In this document: piece after piece, positions 1 to 11,128 of the stretch
Numbering within the stretch: the stretch's first letter is position 1
Layout: each line of letters begins with the position of its first letter
Made by a program: the position numbers and the translations under genes
The notes under the pieces: generated by a model
What the model saw: only the letters and a program-made list of their open reading frames with translations
What the model was told of the DNA's origin: nothing
Database searches by the model: none
Assembly: GCA_963662155.1 (NCBI GenBank)
Contig: OY759261.1
Coordinates: forward strand, 71,542,669 to 71,606,668
Source: Lamellibrachia columna
Taxonomy: Eukaryota; Annelida; Polychaeta; Sabellida; Siboglinidae
DNA: 64,000 bases
Direction: 5' to 3'

Positions 1-192
1 TATATATATATATATATATATTTGTATATATATATATATATTTGTATATATATATATATATACATATATATACATACATACATACATACACACACATATA
101 TATATATATACAAATATATATATGTGTATGTATGTATGTATGAATGTATGTATGTATGTATGTATGTATGTATGTGTATATTTATATATATA
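1..192. repeat. TA-rich microsatellite with TATG/TACA variants
   Basis: Mostly alternating TA, with interruptions by TTTG, TACA and a run of TATG units around 120-175. It ends exactly where the pogo-like terminal sequence begins at 193, so the tract supplies the TA dinucleotide that pogo-type transposons use as target. Confidence 0.95.
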
Positions 193-844
193 CAGTGGAA
201 CCTCGGCTTATGGTCAGCCCGGTAATACAGTCACCCCGCCATTATGGTTATCTTGGGACAGTCCCAAATAATTTCCACAGTAAAAGATAGGACGTTAGTC
301 ATGCTAATCCGGTCACCTCGCTATTCAGGAATACGGTCAGTAACCCAGTGCAAAACGTTGAGATTGCCAAGATTTGGCGGCTGAAACTGCAAGCAGCCGT
401 GGACTGGCTGCTGCTCCATCAAAGGTGATCTCAATATGAAGCCACACACTGGCATCTGCGTGTTTACACAGTGACCAGTTAACTTCAGAAAACAATGCAA
501 GAAGCAAAACACCAGTCATTTTAGTTAACACTTTGAAGGCAAATTTTAGGCCTAAGCTTAGTGGCTGAGTAAATTTTATTGAAAAACATGGTGCAGTCGA
601 CGGCTCGGTCATCGACGCTAACAATAGGACACCTTGTATTACTAGGTGCCCTATTGTTTGCTTAAACACCAGTGAGCACTTGTAGGAATAGCAGGCCTTG
701 GAGGTGGCAAAATGTTGCAAAATAAGTGGCATAACGAACCAAAACAAATGGAAGCGACAGCGAAAAGGCGCTGTTAGGAACGAGCTTAGTTTAAAAGCAG
801 AGCTCGATGTAATCAGAGATAGCAATTGTAACCAAGTCGAATGA
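193..844 (+). mobile_element. pogo/Tigger-like DNA transposon, 5' fragment
   Basis: The block starts after TA with CAGTGGAACCTCGG, which resembles the terminal inverted repeat of Tigger/pogo transposons. Near its far end, codons 779-844 read NELSLKAELDVIRDSNCNQ and then stop. This resembles the first helix of the CENP-B/pogo N-terminal DNA-binding domain. A start codon at 748 (MEATAKRR) lies one frame away, so a single frameshift separates the start from the helix. No DDE catalytic region and no second inverted repeat are visible, so the copy is 3'-truncated or internally deleted. Family assignment rests on the terminus plus this short motif. Confidence 0.6.
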
Positions 845-1010
845 CTATTGGGCCTTTTGTTGGGATAGGAAGTTGCTCATTTGGGAAAACTTATATAAAG
901 TTGTCATTGAGAGCATTTGCTTTGTCATAGTCGGTTGTTTTCAAGTTGTTATTTACTTTTAGAGCCTGAATACCAAGATTTTCTGTTTTGTTTTGTCTGA
1001 TGAAGGACCA

Positions 1011-1398
1011 AAATTAAGAGGAGACCAAATAGAAGTGTTTAAAATAGTGTGACCGGTTATGAGGATGTTGATAGGAATATGTTCTTCAAACTTAAAGAAG
1101 GCAGTAGAACCATAGGACACAAAGCAGCATTAGTTAAGGAACAGTGTAGATTGAGAAAGTACATGAGAAAGTACTCTTTCTCACAGAGGGTGATAAATGA
1201 ATGGAACAAACTGCCAAATGATTGTGTTAATGCTAGTAGTGTGAATATGTTTAAAAATATAATTGACAGATATCTGATAAGGGCGGGCTACATATAGATG
1301 AGAAAATTGTTGGACTCTCGATAAGCCAGTGGCTTCCTTGTCCACTCGCCATCCGGAACTTGTTGTTTGTGATGGTAATCTTGTTAAATTCTTGTATT
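1011..1398 (+). mobile_element. CR1-like LINE family A, 3' fragment (A3)
   Basis: From 1049 to 1297 the frame reads GYEDVDRNMFFKLKEGSRT and on to KNIIDRYLIRAGYI, the extreme C terminus of the family A reverse transcriptase that is complete at 59395-62109. The 3' untranslated part (1298-1398) matches the same place in A1 and A2 and ends in ATCTTGTTAAAT-type repeat units. The copy is 5'-truncated, as is usual for LINEs, and abuts minus-strand element B1. One stop and a frame break lie upstream of the ATG at 1049. Confidence 0.85.
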
Positions 1399-1406
1399 GA
1401 CAGTGT

Positions 1407-2369
1407 TTAATATGTAAAGCAAAAGCTTGTTGGTAGAAGACCACTGTTGTATTTATACATAAACATTTGTATTGAGTAGACATATAGTTGTCTAAACGTT
1501 AAGATGTTTAGTAGTTTAAAGATAGGTTTTGTATGGGTTGATATATTAACTGATACGAGCATTCTCACTGCTTTCTTTTGAACCTTTATAATACTTGAAC
1601 AATATGAGTCAAATGCACCACCCCACACTTCAATACAATATGTCACATGAGGGAATAGAAACGAGTAATATAAGGTGACCAGGCATGGTCTAGTTAAAAA
1701 TCTTTTAGCTTTGTTGATAATGCCTACCCCTTTAGAGATTTTACATTTAACTTTGTTAATATGTTCAGCCCAATTAAGTTTGTTATCAATAGTAACGCCA
1801 AGAAATGTTGTAGAGGATACTTGTTTAATAGCATTATCATTAATTTCAAGTTTTATCGGTTTGATAAGTTTTCTGTTAGAAGTTCTAAATATTATGTATT
1901 GGGTCTTATCAATGTTTAGAGATAATTTGTTAGCATTTAACCAAGCTACAAGTTTTTTTAGTTCAATATTAATTTTATTAGCTATATCATCCAATTGATC
2001 ACCCTGTATAAATACACTAGTGTCATCGGCAAATAATAAGGAGAAAAGAATATCTGAGACATTAGCAATATCATTGATATATAATAGAAACAGCAATGGC
2101 CCCAGTATGGAACCTTGAGGCACTCCACAAGTAATAGAGAGTTTAGTTGAGCTAGTGTTATTGTAATACACATATTGACTTCTATTAGATAAATAACTTT
2201 TAATCCAGTCATTGGCTAAGCTACGTATACCATAACATTGGAGTTTTTGACACAGTATCTCATGGTCAACAGTATCAAATGCTTTAGATAAATCTAAGAA
2301 CACCCCTAGCACAAATTGTTTGTTTTGTAGTGCTTCTGATATTTTGTCTATAATGGTCATTAGTGCCAT
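1407..2369 (-). pseudogene. B1 reverse transcriptase, C-terminal half
   Basis: An open stretch of 320 codons containing the RT palm: FLDLSKAFDTVDHEIL near the start, CGVPQGSILGPLLFLLYIND, then LLFADDTSVF with the catalytic FADD box intact, and the thumb with FLGVTIDNKLNW. The apparent start Met is internal. The same frame continues upstream through a TGA as QFGF-stop-KNHSTN, a known position in LINE RTs. It is part of B1 and not a separate gene. Confidence 0.85.
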
Positions 2370-2508
2370 GTTAGTGGAGTGATTTTTTCAAAAACCAAAC
2401 TGATATTTGTACAGAATGTTATACTTATTAATAAAATTTATCAGCCTGTTATACTTTAGTCTTTCCAATATTTTAGAGAAAGTTGGTAATATTGAAATTG
2501 GTCGGTAG

Positions 2509-3594
2509 TTAGAAAAAAAATTTTCCCTTAGATTTGTAGATAGGTATTAATTCATCTGGGAATATTCCAGTATTTATAGAGAGATTATATAAATATGTTA
2601 ATGGTTTAATAAAGCTTTTACATGTTTTTTTAATTACTTTACTGGAAATATCATCCCATCCAGGACTAGATATTTTGAGAGAGTTTGCTATTGCTGATAC
2701 CTCATTTTCAGTTACCGGTTCAAGATATATAGTTTTAGTATTGCTGTTTTCAATGTATGACATATGGTCTGTTTGGTTCTGTGGAATGTTTTTTGCTAGG
2801 TTAGAGCCAACATTTATATAGAACTTATTAAAACATTCGCTTATTTGTTTTTTGTCTGATGTCACTACTTTGTTGATGATGAATTTTGTCTGCATTATAC
2901 GTTCATGTTTCTTGTTTATTATTTCTTTTAAAAGGGACCAAGACTTTTTAAGGTTATGCTTATTTTCTTCAAAGAGAGTTGCGTAATGTTCACGTTCAGA
3001 TTCCCTTAGTAAGCCATTCAACTTATTTTTGCATACTTTATATTTAGTTTCGTTATATCTTGTGTTTTGTCTCACATATTTAACATATAATCTACTCTTC
3101 TCTTTTATTGAGTTTTTTAGCCCATATGTTAGCCATGGTTTTCTATTCTTGTAGTTAAGCTTGATTGTTTTTATGGGAAAGCAGTCATTGTATTCTCGCA
3201 GTAATGACTTATAAAATACTGAGTAGGCTGTTTGACAATTATTTGTGTATGTCATAATATCCCAGTCAAGATTTTGCATGTTATTATAAAATGTATCTAT
3301 GTTTGCCTGGGAAAAGTTTCTGTTTGTTGTGTATTTAAGATTGTTGGTTAATTTGCAATTATTATCAATGAGAAATATTGGGAAGTGGTCAGATATATCT
3401 TTATACATAATGCCCTGGAGCATGTTTTTATGATTATTTGTAAATATGTTATCAATTAATGTTGCCGATTGATTAGTTACCCTTGTTGGTTTATTTATTA
3501 ATGGAATATAAGAGTGTAAAAACATCAAGTTAAAAAAATTACATGTTGGTGCATGTACTTCATGGTTAAACAGATTAATGTTAAAGTCACCCAT
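2509..3594 (-). pseudogene. B1 endonuclease end and RT N-terminal half
   Basis: The 361-codon frame opens with MGDFNINLF, the endonuclease GDFN motif, has DHFPIFLI (the SDH-type catalytic motif) near residue 70, then a lysine-rich linker and SSPGWDDISSKVIKKTC, the start of the RT domain. It ends FPDELIPIYKSKGKFFF when a run of T in the coding strand throws the frame. The next frame continues SNYRPISILPTFSKILE toward the 1407-2369 segment. Confidence 0.8.
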
Positions 3595-3698
3595 AATGTA
3601 ACATAATTTGTTTTCATTGTTAAGAATATCAAGTATATTAGAAATTTCATCAATACATTTGTTTATATCATTGTTTGGCGGTCTGTATTTATGACTTT

Positions 3699-5760
3699 TT
3701 AACCAGCTCTCTCCACGTTTCCCTGTTCTCGACAGTCAGCGAACTCCATTCCTGTCCACTCTTTGATGTTGTCTTCCCACCTCTTCTTCTGTCTACCTCT
3801 TCGTCTCCCCCCTCTTACGGTACCAGATGATCGTGATGCATGACCGTACCACTTCAGTTTACACTTCTTAACTGTTGTAAGAAGGTCGTCATATGGTCCG
3901 ATGGCTTGTTTGATCTTGTTGCGGACAGCTTCGTTAGTAACATGGTCTTTGTATGATATGCGCAAGATCTTCCGAAAGCATCTCATTTCCATGGCTTGTA
4001 TCCTCTTCTGTAGATCTGCTGAGAGGGTCCATGTTTCAGAAGCGTACAGAAAGATGGACATGACAAGGGAGTGCATCAGCCTTATTTTCGAACTGACCGT
4101 AATGTTTCTGTCGTTCCATAAGGGTTTCAACCTTGTTAGTGCTGCTGTTGTCTGTGCAACCCTGGCAAGTATCTCCGGTTTGGAACCCTCATCTGTGATA
4201 ATTGATCCCAAGTACCTGAAGCTTGTTACTGTCTCAAGTCTCTGTCCATTAACTTTGACCTCTGTGCTGATGCCTTGTGTGTTGTTCGTCATCAGTTTGG
4301 TCTATTCGGCACTGACCTCCATGCCGTATGATGTAGATGTTTTCTCGAGGCGCTTCACTAAATTGACTAGTTCTTGTTCATCTCCTGCTAAGCCATCGAT
4401 GTCGTCAGCAAAACGAAGGTTGGTGATTGTCCTGCCTCCAATGCTGACAGTGCCTTGATGGTTTTCTAAAGCATCAGTCGTGATCCTTTCCAGAAAAATG
4501 TTGAAGAGCATTGGTGATAGTAGGCATCCTTGTCGAACTCCGACTGTTGTTCGAAACCGGTCTCCTATGCTGCTGTTGAAGATTACTGCACTGGTTGCAT
4601 TGTCATATAGGTGTTCAATGGTTCGGACAAGCTTGGAGCCAATGTTGTACTTCCTCATGGTTGCCCATAGGGCCGCATATCAAAGGCCTTCTTGAAATCT
4701 ATAAAGACATGGTACAGGCTTTGCTGATGTTGAAGGTGTTTCTCGCAAAGGATTCTAAGGTTGACGATCTGTTCACTGGTGCTCCGTCCTGCTCGAAAAC
4801 CCGCTTGTTCTTCAGCGATAATCTCTTCTGCCTGGGGTTTGAGTCTGTTGAGTAGTATCTTCAACATGACTTTGCTCGGGTGGCTGATGAGGCTGATTGT
4901 TCTGTAATTTTGGCACATCTGTAGGTTGCCTTTCTTGGGAAGTGTGATGATCAGTAACTGAGTCCATGGGGTGGGCCATTCTCCTGTCTGCCAGATGTTG
5001 CTGATTGTTGTAAGCGTGGTAATCAAGGCTTCTCCCCCAGCTTGAACCAGTTCTGCTGGTATGTTATCAATTCCAGCTGACTTTCCTTTTTTCAGAGACT
5101 ACTGCAGCCTCCACTTCCTCACGAAGAATGGGGTAGTCGTCCTCTTCAGTAGTCTGTGGACAATTTAGTACTACTTGGTCTCCGTTGGTGTTGTGGCTGT
5201 ACAATTCTGAGCAGTATTCTGTCCATCGATTGAGGATCTGCTGTTCTTCTGTCAGGCATTTCCCTGATTTGTCTTGGATAGTGGTAGTTATCCCTTTCTT
5301 CACTGATGTCAGGTCTTTCACTATTTGATAAGCCTTCTTGCTGTTGTTCTTGCTCAAGCTGTCTTCACAGCATTGTTCTGCTATCCAGTTATCTTTTGCT
5401 CTTCTCATATCTTGTTTGATCTTCTTGTTGACTTCTCTGTATTTTGCTGCACCTTCAGGATCACATTTTCTCCTTTTCAATTCCCTTCTTTTGTCACAAA
5501 GATCTAGGATATCTGCTGTGACCCATGGCTTCTTTGTCCGATGGTGTTTTCCAAGGATCTCGCAGGCTGTGTCGGTCACTATTTTGTTGAAGGTGTTGGT
5601 CAGCAAGTTCACGTCGGTATATTTGTCATCCAGTATGATAAGTGGTGCACATTTTCCACCTATCATTGCTTTGAATGCTTCTGCTACATCAGGATCCTTG
5701 AGTTTCTCGATGTCAAATTTGATTCTTGTTGGCTTTGGTTTGCATCATCGACCCATTCAA
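3699..5760 (-). mobile_element. RTE-like LINE, family C copy C1, decayed
   Basis: Minus-strand LINE closely similar to C2 (39505-41407). Segments in order: 5067-5666 (linker, 199 codons, including KFDIEKLKDPDVAEAF just upstream), 4655-5026 (RT fingers and palm start, YHVFIDFKKAFD), 4302-4658 (VGVRQGCLLSP and FADDIDGLAG) and 3699-4292 (thumb and the basic tail GGRRRGRQKKRWEDNIKEW). Against C2 it has a 10-bp deletion after KKAFD, a frameshift near 5090, and AAG changed to TAG in SAEKTKLM at about 4299. Unlike C2 it keeps both aspartates of FADD. It interrupts B1 at codon YRPPN. Confidence 0.8.
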
Positions 5761-5809
5761 AATTTCCCGCCAAAAAATTCTTCTTCCATTTAAGCTCAGG
5801 ACTCTGTGT

Positions 5810-5831
5810 TAGCCACATATAAATGTGGCTA
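5810..5831 (-). other. 3' UTR stem-loop of element D
   Basis: TAGCCACAT, loop ATAA, ATGTGGCTA: a perfect 9-bp stem with a 4-nt loop, about 155 bp downstream of the D stop codon on its coding strand and close to the element's end (AAATGGAAGAAGAA). CR1/L2-group LINEs often keep 3' hairpins for RT template recognition. That role here is inference. Confidence 0.55.
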
Positions 5832-5986
5832 GAGTATTTTCGAGCTGTGATCACTATTGCGTGGGAACGGGTAATGTAATGCCGGTTCGGGTCCGTTTTA
5901 GTCAGTATATGTCACGTCTGCGTAGTTAGGCAATAATTTAGTGCATGGGCTATATGATATCTAATAATAAGGACTGTATAATTGTT

Positions 5987-6712
5987 CTATGTTGGCATGG
6001 TGAGAAGGCACTGTCTAAACCTTTCTACTGACGGTTGGCTAACTAATTCTTGAGTGCTCTTGTTCCATAGTCTGATGGCGCTGGGGAAGAATGAGATTTT
6101 GTAGGCGTCGACGCGGGTGAAAGTCTGGTAGAAGCGACAAGCACTGCCTTTGGTGCGTGTTGGTGCGGCGGCTAGCGACTTCGTTGTCACATCAACCTGT
6201 TTGTGGTTGATGCGGTACAGCATCATCAACTTGGCATCAGCTCGTCTTCTCTCTAGTGACTTCCATTCCAAACTCTCAAGCATGTTCCCTACGCTGCTGC
6301 GTCGCCGGTAGTCGTTCATTACGAAGCGGGCTGCTTGCCTCTGGACATTCTCAACTGCTTTGGTGTACTTTTTGGTGGATGGGTCCCATACAGTCGACGC
6401 ATACTCCACAATAGGCCTTACAAAGGTCTGGTAACACCGCGATTTGATGGCTTGGGGGCAGCTGCTGATGTTGAGCTGTAAGAAAGCCCTGGTATTGTTG
6501 GCCTTCTTTGTTATGTTGTCGATGTGGTCATTCCATGTTAACTTGCTGTCGATGGTTACTCCAAGGTACTTGGTGCCAGTGACCTCCTTCAGAGCTTTCC
6601 CATGGATCGAGTAGCAGCTGACTACTTTCTTCTTCCTTCTGTTGGTGATTCTAATAATCTCGCACTTGTCTGGGTTGAACTCCATCAACCAGTCTGCCTC
6701 CCATTTCTGCAA
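5987..6712 (-). pseudogene. D reverse transcriptase, thumb and C terminus
   Basis: An open stretch of 241 codons starting inside the RT after the FADDC box. It reads KWEADWLMEFNPDKCEIIRI, then TKYLGVTIDSKLTWNDHI (the primer-grip region), FVRPIVEYASTVWDP, NVQRQAARFV and the terminal FFPSAIRLWNKS block, all standard positions in CR1/Jockey-group LINEs. It ends with its own stop, followed by the D 3' UTR. Confidence 0.85.
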
Positions 6713-6824
6713 CCTGTCGATGTCATCTTGTAATGTATCTGCATCAGCTGTTGCGTTGATGTTCCGGTACAGGAGGCAGTCATCAGCAAATAGACATGCA
6801 GTAGAGGATACTTGGTCCGGGAGG

Positions 6825-7820
6825 TCATTGATGTAACACAGGAAGAGGATGGGGCCAAGGACTGTGCCCTGTGGAACGCCTGAGAGTGACAGCAGCTGTA
6901 AATGACCTTTTACCTTCGAGGACTACTTCTTGGGTACGGTTACTCAGGAAGCTTTGGATCCAGTCCAGTGTATTTCCTCGCATGCCATAATGATGTAATT
7001 TGGCTGCCAGATGGGGATGAGACACTTTATCAAATGCTTTAGAGAAATCCAGCAGCACAGCGTCGATCTGTCCAGCATCATGTAGGCTCTTGGCTAGATC
7101 ATCAACTGTTTGGATAAGCTGGGTTTCGAAAGATCTACGTTTGCGGAAGCCATGCTGATAGTCAGTTAGTATGTTGAGGTTTTCTACCGGCACGGTGCCT
7201 TGATCAAGGGATGATTGGTAGATGAGCGTCAGTACTGGTGCAATCTCAGCGGCATAGTCTTTCAGGAGCCTGGCAGGAATCGCATCAGGTCCAGTGGCTT
7301 TATGGGGTTTAACTGCTTCAAGGAGTTTTCTCACGCCAGTTTCACATACTGTGATATCTGGCAAGGTATCACAGTTAATCTTGCCTCCTTTCATGAAGAC
7401 CGTTGAGAATTGGGTGTTAAGAATATCAGCTTTTGTCTGGCTATCGCTGTGGACAATGCCATTCTTCTTGAGTGGGGCTACTCCGCTGTTGTCGTTTTTC
7501 TTGCTTTTGATGAAAGACCAAAACTTCTTCAGATTGCCCCCATTCTGGTTGCTTTCTCCTATCATGGAGTTAATGTATTGGTAATATGCCTTGCGGCACT
7601 CTGATTGAACAAGCTTCTTTGTAGCCTGGTATTTTGCCATGTCCTGGTCAGACCTGGTTCGCTGGGCCTTCTTGTAGTATTTCTTTTTCTTTCTAGACAG
7701 GTTTCTTATCTTGCCGTTGGCCCAGGGCTGATTGTAGCGCTGGGAAGACAGTTTTGTTGGAACGTGATTGTCCAATATGCTTTGGCATTTGGCTGTAAAT
7801 AATGCCCACAATGTTTCCAC
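6825..7820 (-). pseudogene. D linker and RT fingers/palm, internally deleted
   Basis: This 331-codon frame covers the basic linker (KIRNLSRKKKKYYKKAQRT), KKFWSFIKSKKND, the RT start ATGPDAIPARLLKDYAAEIAP and the palm motif VLLDFSKAFDKVSHPHL. Between SLDQGTVP and ENLNILTDYQHGF the usual stretch of about 40 residues (W-K, FKKG, NYRPISL) is absent, so the RT lacks part of its fingers. The last 24 residues are a frameshifted reading of the SGVPQGTVLGP region. Confidence 0.85.
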
Positions 7821-7838
7821 AGGTGTTTCCGGGTTGTA

Positions 7839-8759
7839 TCAGGTTTGCATCTCTTCAGCAAAAGCAGCTAGATCTTCCTTGATCAGTTCAGTGTCTGCTT
7901 TCTTCCATATGTGGATCTTCCTCTGGACAGGTCTTTGTCTTTTTGGCACGATGTCCGAGTTTACATAGACTGCTGCGTCATGATCGCTGACCCCTGGTAT
8001 TTGCTCACCTCTGTTGACGAGGGAAGGTCGATTTAGGAAGACATCTAGGGTGTTGTCAAGTCTTGTCGGGAAGGTGACCATCTGTGATAAGCCCAGCATG
8101 GCAAATGTGTCAATGAAGAGTTCATTTATCTGTTTAGTGTACTGATGTTTCGATATGGTGTTTGTTTGTCAATTGACATCTGGGAGGTTTGTGTCTCCTG
8201 CAATCCACAGGGGGCTGTTTGGGAATTTCCTGGCTATGCTTGATATGGCATCACACATATAGTTTGTGTAATCAGAGTTGTTGTCTGTTGGCCTGTAAAC
8301 TCCGAGTACTACAAGAGGGTGTGGCTGTGCGGTCTGAATTTTCACTCCTACCATCTCACACGGTGACATTATAGATATGCGTTCTGCGACAAGTCCAGTC
8401 TTGATGGCAATCATGACCCCTCCATAACCATCCGCTCTGTCATTCCTGAAAGGAGGGTCATACCCAGGTGGCATGAATTCGCTACTGTTGACATTGGGCT
8501 TGAGCCAAGTTTCACATGCAATTATGATGTCAGGTTTTGCGTCCTCTATAATGTACTGGAATTCAAGCTTCTTTGCACTGATTGAATGTGTATTGACATT
8601 AAGCAGACTTATATTGGATTTCCAATGTTTTCTTGGCGTTTGAGACATGACTAGATCACAATATTCCCAGTATCGTTGCGAAGCTAAGGGGGTCCTCGGG
8701 TGGTGAGGATGTAAAACAAAATTATGGAATAAATAAGATAAAATAACCTTAAAAAGCAT
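7839..8759 (-). pseudogene. D endonuclease domain
   Basis: Two stretches in one frame, split by TGA at about 8167. The upstream part (8169-8759) has ISLLNVNTHSISAKKLEF, IIIACETWLKPNV, the conserved RADGYGGVMIAIK block, VVLGVYRPTDNN and IAGDTNLPDV (the GDFN-equivalent). The downstream part (7839-8099) has TRLDNTLDVFLNRPS and PGVSDHDAAVYV, with the SDH catalytic box. Family knowledge: this domain nicks target DNA to prime reverse transcription. Confidence 0.85.
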
Positions 8760-8952
8760 ACTAAAATTATCATATTAAAACAGGTGGTTAAATTTTGATA
8801 AATAAATAATAGTGACAATAATACTTATATAAAACAACAATCTTCCGGTTAGGTGCACAATGTAAACAACACAGATAATTAAGGCTAGAAAAAATTTAGT
8901 AATAACGTGCACTCCCAACCTGAGTCATCTATATACTAACAGGCAATTTCAA

Positions 8953-8983
8953 CCAGGGCGTCTTTTACCCAGAGTAGCCCTGG
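8953..8983 (+). other. Inverted repeat in the presumed E leader
   Basis: CCAGGGC at 8953-8959 pairs with GCCCTGG at 8977-8983 across a 17-nt loop, about 140 bp upstream of the ORF1 start. Whether it is part of E or of the D/E boundary is not certain. Confidence 0.35.
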
Positions 8984-9122
8984 GACAGAAGTACGTTTCT
9001 CGTCGAGCACGGCACACTTTCACTAGTCAGAACGCCTTGGAAACCCCTGCACGTATTCTTAGTACAACAGCACGCATATGGTAAGTGTTACATGGAACTT
9101 GATTTTTTCTGAAATTACGGAA

Positions 9123-10190
9123 ATGAGTTAAAATTACCAACACAGTGGTCCAAAACAAGATACTGGCGAAAATGTAGCAATTTCTAGCGCTCCAATCACA
9201 AAACTAAAAAATAAGGGGACACGGAGAGGCAGCAAAAACTCTGAATCGGGAAGCGATGTTAGAGAAGCTTGGAAATGCGAAGACTGCGAGAAAATCTTTA
9301 AAAGTGAGAAAGAAAGAATGCTCGAGTGCGAGTACTGCGGAAACCGATACTGCATTAAATGCTTGAAATTTAAACCTGACGAATATGAGGCAATGGGGAA
9401 ACACGGATGCATGTGGTTTTGCTTAAAAGGCAAACCAAAAATTGAAAAAATATTCTCAATGAGAAAGTTATCGAAGAGAGATGCGAGATGTATTTCAAAA
9501 CTATGAACACGAGATTTGAGGCCATAGAGAAAAAACTGGATGCTAAATGCGATAGTAAAGAAGTAAAAGAAATCGTAAGGCAGGAAATGGATGCATTACA
9601 TACATGTAGACCAAATGATGATGAAAGCAGGAACCTACTAACCACCCAAAATAGTGGAATTGTTGTGGAGGAAACAGTAAGAGAAATCAATGAAAGAAAA
9701 AATAGGGAAACAAATTTTTTTATATTCAATGCCCCAGAACCAAAAACAAACCTAAAGGAAGAGAGGGTGAGGATAGATATGGAGTTTGTTGAAGGGTTGT
9801 GTAATGAGGTGTGCAATCTGAACTTAGACGTAAAAGATGAGATAACCAAAGTTATCAGGCTAGGTAAAAAACAAACAGACGGAGATACGGGTGATACTGA
9901 GCAAAAACCCAGACCTCTCAAGGTAGTAATGAAAGACACTAACAAAAAAGAGATGGAATTGTTCAAACAACTATCAAACTTAAGAGATGCAGAGGACAAA
10001 TATAAATGTCTCAGCATCCAGCACGACTTAACAAATAAGAAAGAGAGGAAGGAAGGAAACTCCTAGAGGAGGCCAGGACAAAAGAGATAAATGATGAGGG
10101 GAAATGGTTGTACAGGGTGAGAGGCCCACCATGGGCCAGAAAAATTGTAAGATTCAAACCTCGAAGGGACGAGGAGTAAGACAAGAAAGA
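9123..10190 (+). pseudogene. E ORF1: PHD-type zinc finger plus RRM-like domain
   Basis: The start is chosen at 9123 (ATG AGT TAA, a stop at codon 3). The frame then runs through WKCEDCEKIF, LECEYCGNRYCIKC and HGCMWFCLKG, a PHD-like cysteine array whose last expected cysteine is glycine (GGC). A frameshift near 9445 leads to a coiled-coil-prone stretch (9488 on, FEAIEKKLDAKCDSKEVKEI) and an RRM-like block (NFFIFNAPEPKTN, ITKVIRLGKKQ, RPLKVVMKD). A last frameshift near 10045 precedes KWLYRVRGPPWARKIVRF. CR1-group ORF1 proteins combine PHD and RRM and bind the element RNA. Confidence 0.75.
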
Positions 10191-10229
10191 TCATCTAACC
10201 AGAAAAACACGGTAAATACAAATTATACA

Positions 10230-10987
10230 CATAAACAGTTAAAATGTTTCTACACCAACGCTGATAGTCTGATTAATAAATTTACTGAGTTCAAAGCTCG
10301 AGTTGAATCACACAAGTGTATGGTGATTGCAATCACTGAGGTTAAACCGTAAAACCAGAAATTTCTATTAAACACAGCTGAACTGGGTTTGAGTGACTGA
10401 TTTATACCATAACATCGATAAGCAAGGACGAGGTGTCTGTATATATACCCACAAAACACTAAACGCAAAACCCTTCTTATCTTTAGGAACCAACTTTCAA
10501 GAATCGATATGGGTTGAGATAAAATTAAACAAAAAAGACACTTTTCTGATAGGATGTGTATATAAAAGCCTGGGCAGCTCTGGCAGCAATAATGAACAAT
10601 TAAATGAACTGATCAGTGAGGTAATGCGCTATAAACACTCACATCTTCTCTTGCTTGGAGATTTTAACTACCCCAACATAGACTGGCAAAACTGGTACAC
10701 GCTCTCAGAGAATACTAATAGCCCAGACACTAAATTTAAAGAAGGAATGAGATAATTTCCTCTTCCAACATGTCACACTCCCCACAAGGGTGCGATTAGG
10801 AAATAAATTGAACATTCTTGATTTAGTTTTCACCAATGAAAAAGGTATGATAGATGATATAGTGTATGAAAGCCCACTTGGTAAGAGTGATCACTCTGTC
10901 CTCATCATTACATTTAGGTGCTATGCAGAAATAGCAAGCTATACACGACTTAAATATTATTACGACCAAGGGATTATAATAGTATGA
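10230..10987 (+). pseudogene. E ORF2 endonuclease, broken
   Basis: LKCFYTNADSLINKFTEF (the NARS-type start of LINE endonucleases), VIAITEVKP, then a stop and a frame change. Next come IDKQGRGVCIYTHKTL, FLIGCVYKSLGSS, LLLLGDFNYPNIDWQ (catalytic GDFN), a stop near 10753, then LNILDLVFTNEKGMI and SPLGKSDHSVLI with the SDH box. At least three inactivating changes are seen. Confidence 0.8.
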
Positions 10988-11128
10988 AGACGAAACTAGA
11001 CCACACAGACTGGGGCGAGATACTTGGCACGAGCACTATAAACCATCAATGGTTAGGTTTTAAAGAATATATTAAAAAGATAGAGGATGAATTAAAAAGA
11101 TAGAGGATGAATTCATCCTCATCGACTT

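Larger units (their letters stand above)
1399..3698 (-). mobile_element. CR1/Jockey-group LINE, family B copy B1
   Basis: This non-LTR retrotransposon lies on the minus strand. Read 5' to 3' it has the end of an apurinic-type endonuclease (YRPPN, then GDFNINLF near 3594), the RT linker and the full RT fingers and palm. The 3' end is cut by A3 at about 1398 and the 5' end is cut by C1 at 3699, inside the endonuclease. One frameshift falls in an A/T run at 2511-2521 and one in-frame TGA near 2387 follows QFGF, so it cannot encode a working protein. Confidence 0.85.
5775..8940 (-). mobile_element. CR1/Jockey-group LINE, family D
   Basis: The minus-strand element has an endonuclease (8169-8759 and 7839-8099), RT (6825-7820) and an RT thumb/C terminus (5987-6712). 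Defects: TGG changed to TGA in LPDVNW near 8167, a stop near 7837, a deletion in the RT where SLDQGTVP joins directly to ENLNILTDYQHGF (the expected motif between them is missing), and a frameshift near 6880 just before the FADDC box. The 3' UTR carries a perfect 9-bp stem-loop at 5810-5831. The 5' limit near 8940 is approximate. Confidence 0.8.

Noticed and set aside
337..825. 162-codon antisense frame
   Set aside because: It overlaps the pogo-like element, has no recognisable motif, and is opposite to the CENP-B-like helix.
3901..4458. 185-codon plus-strand frame over C1
   Set aside because: Shadow of the C1 reverse transcriptase on the minus strand. Similar shadows lie over C2 (39881-40345), A1 (62365-63177) and E (9370-10017, minus).
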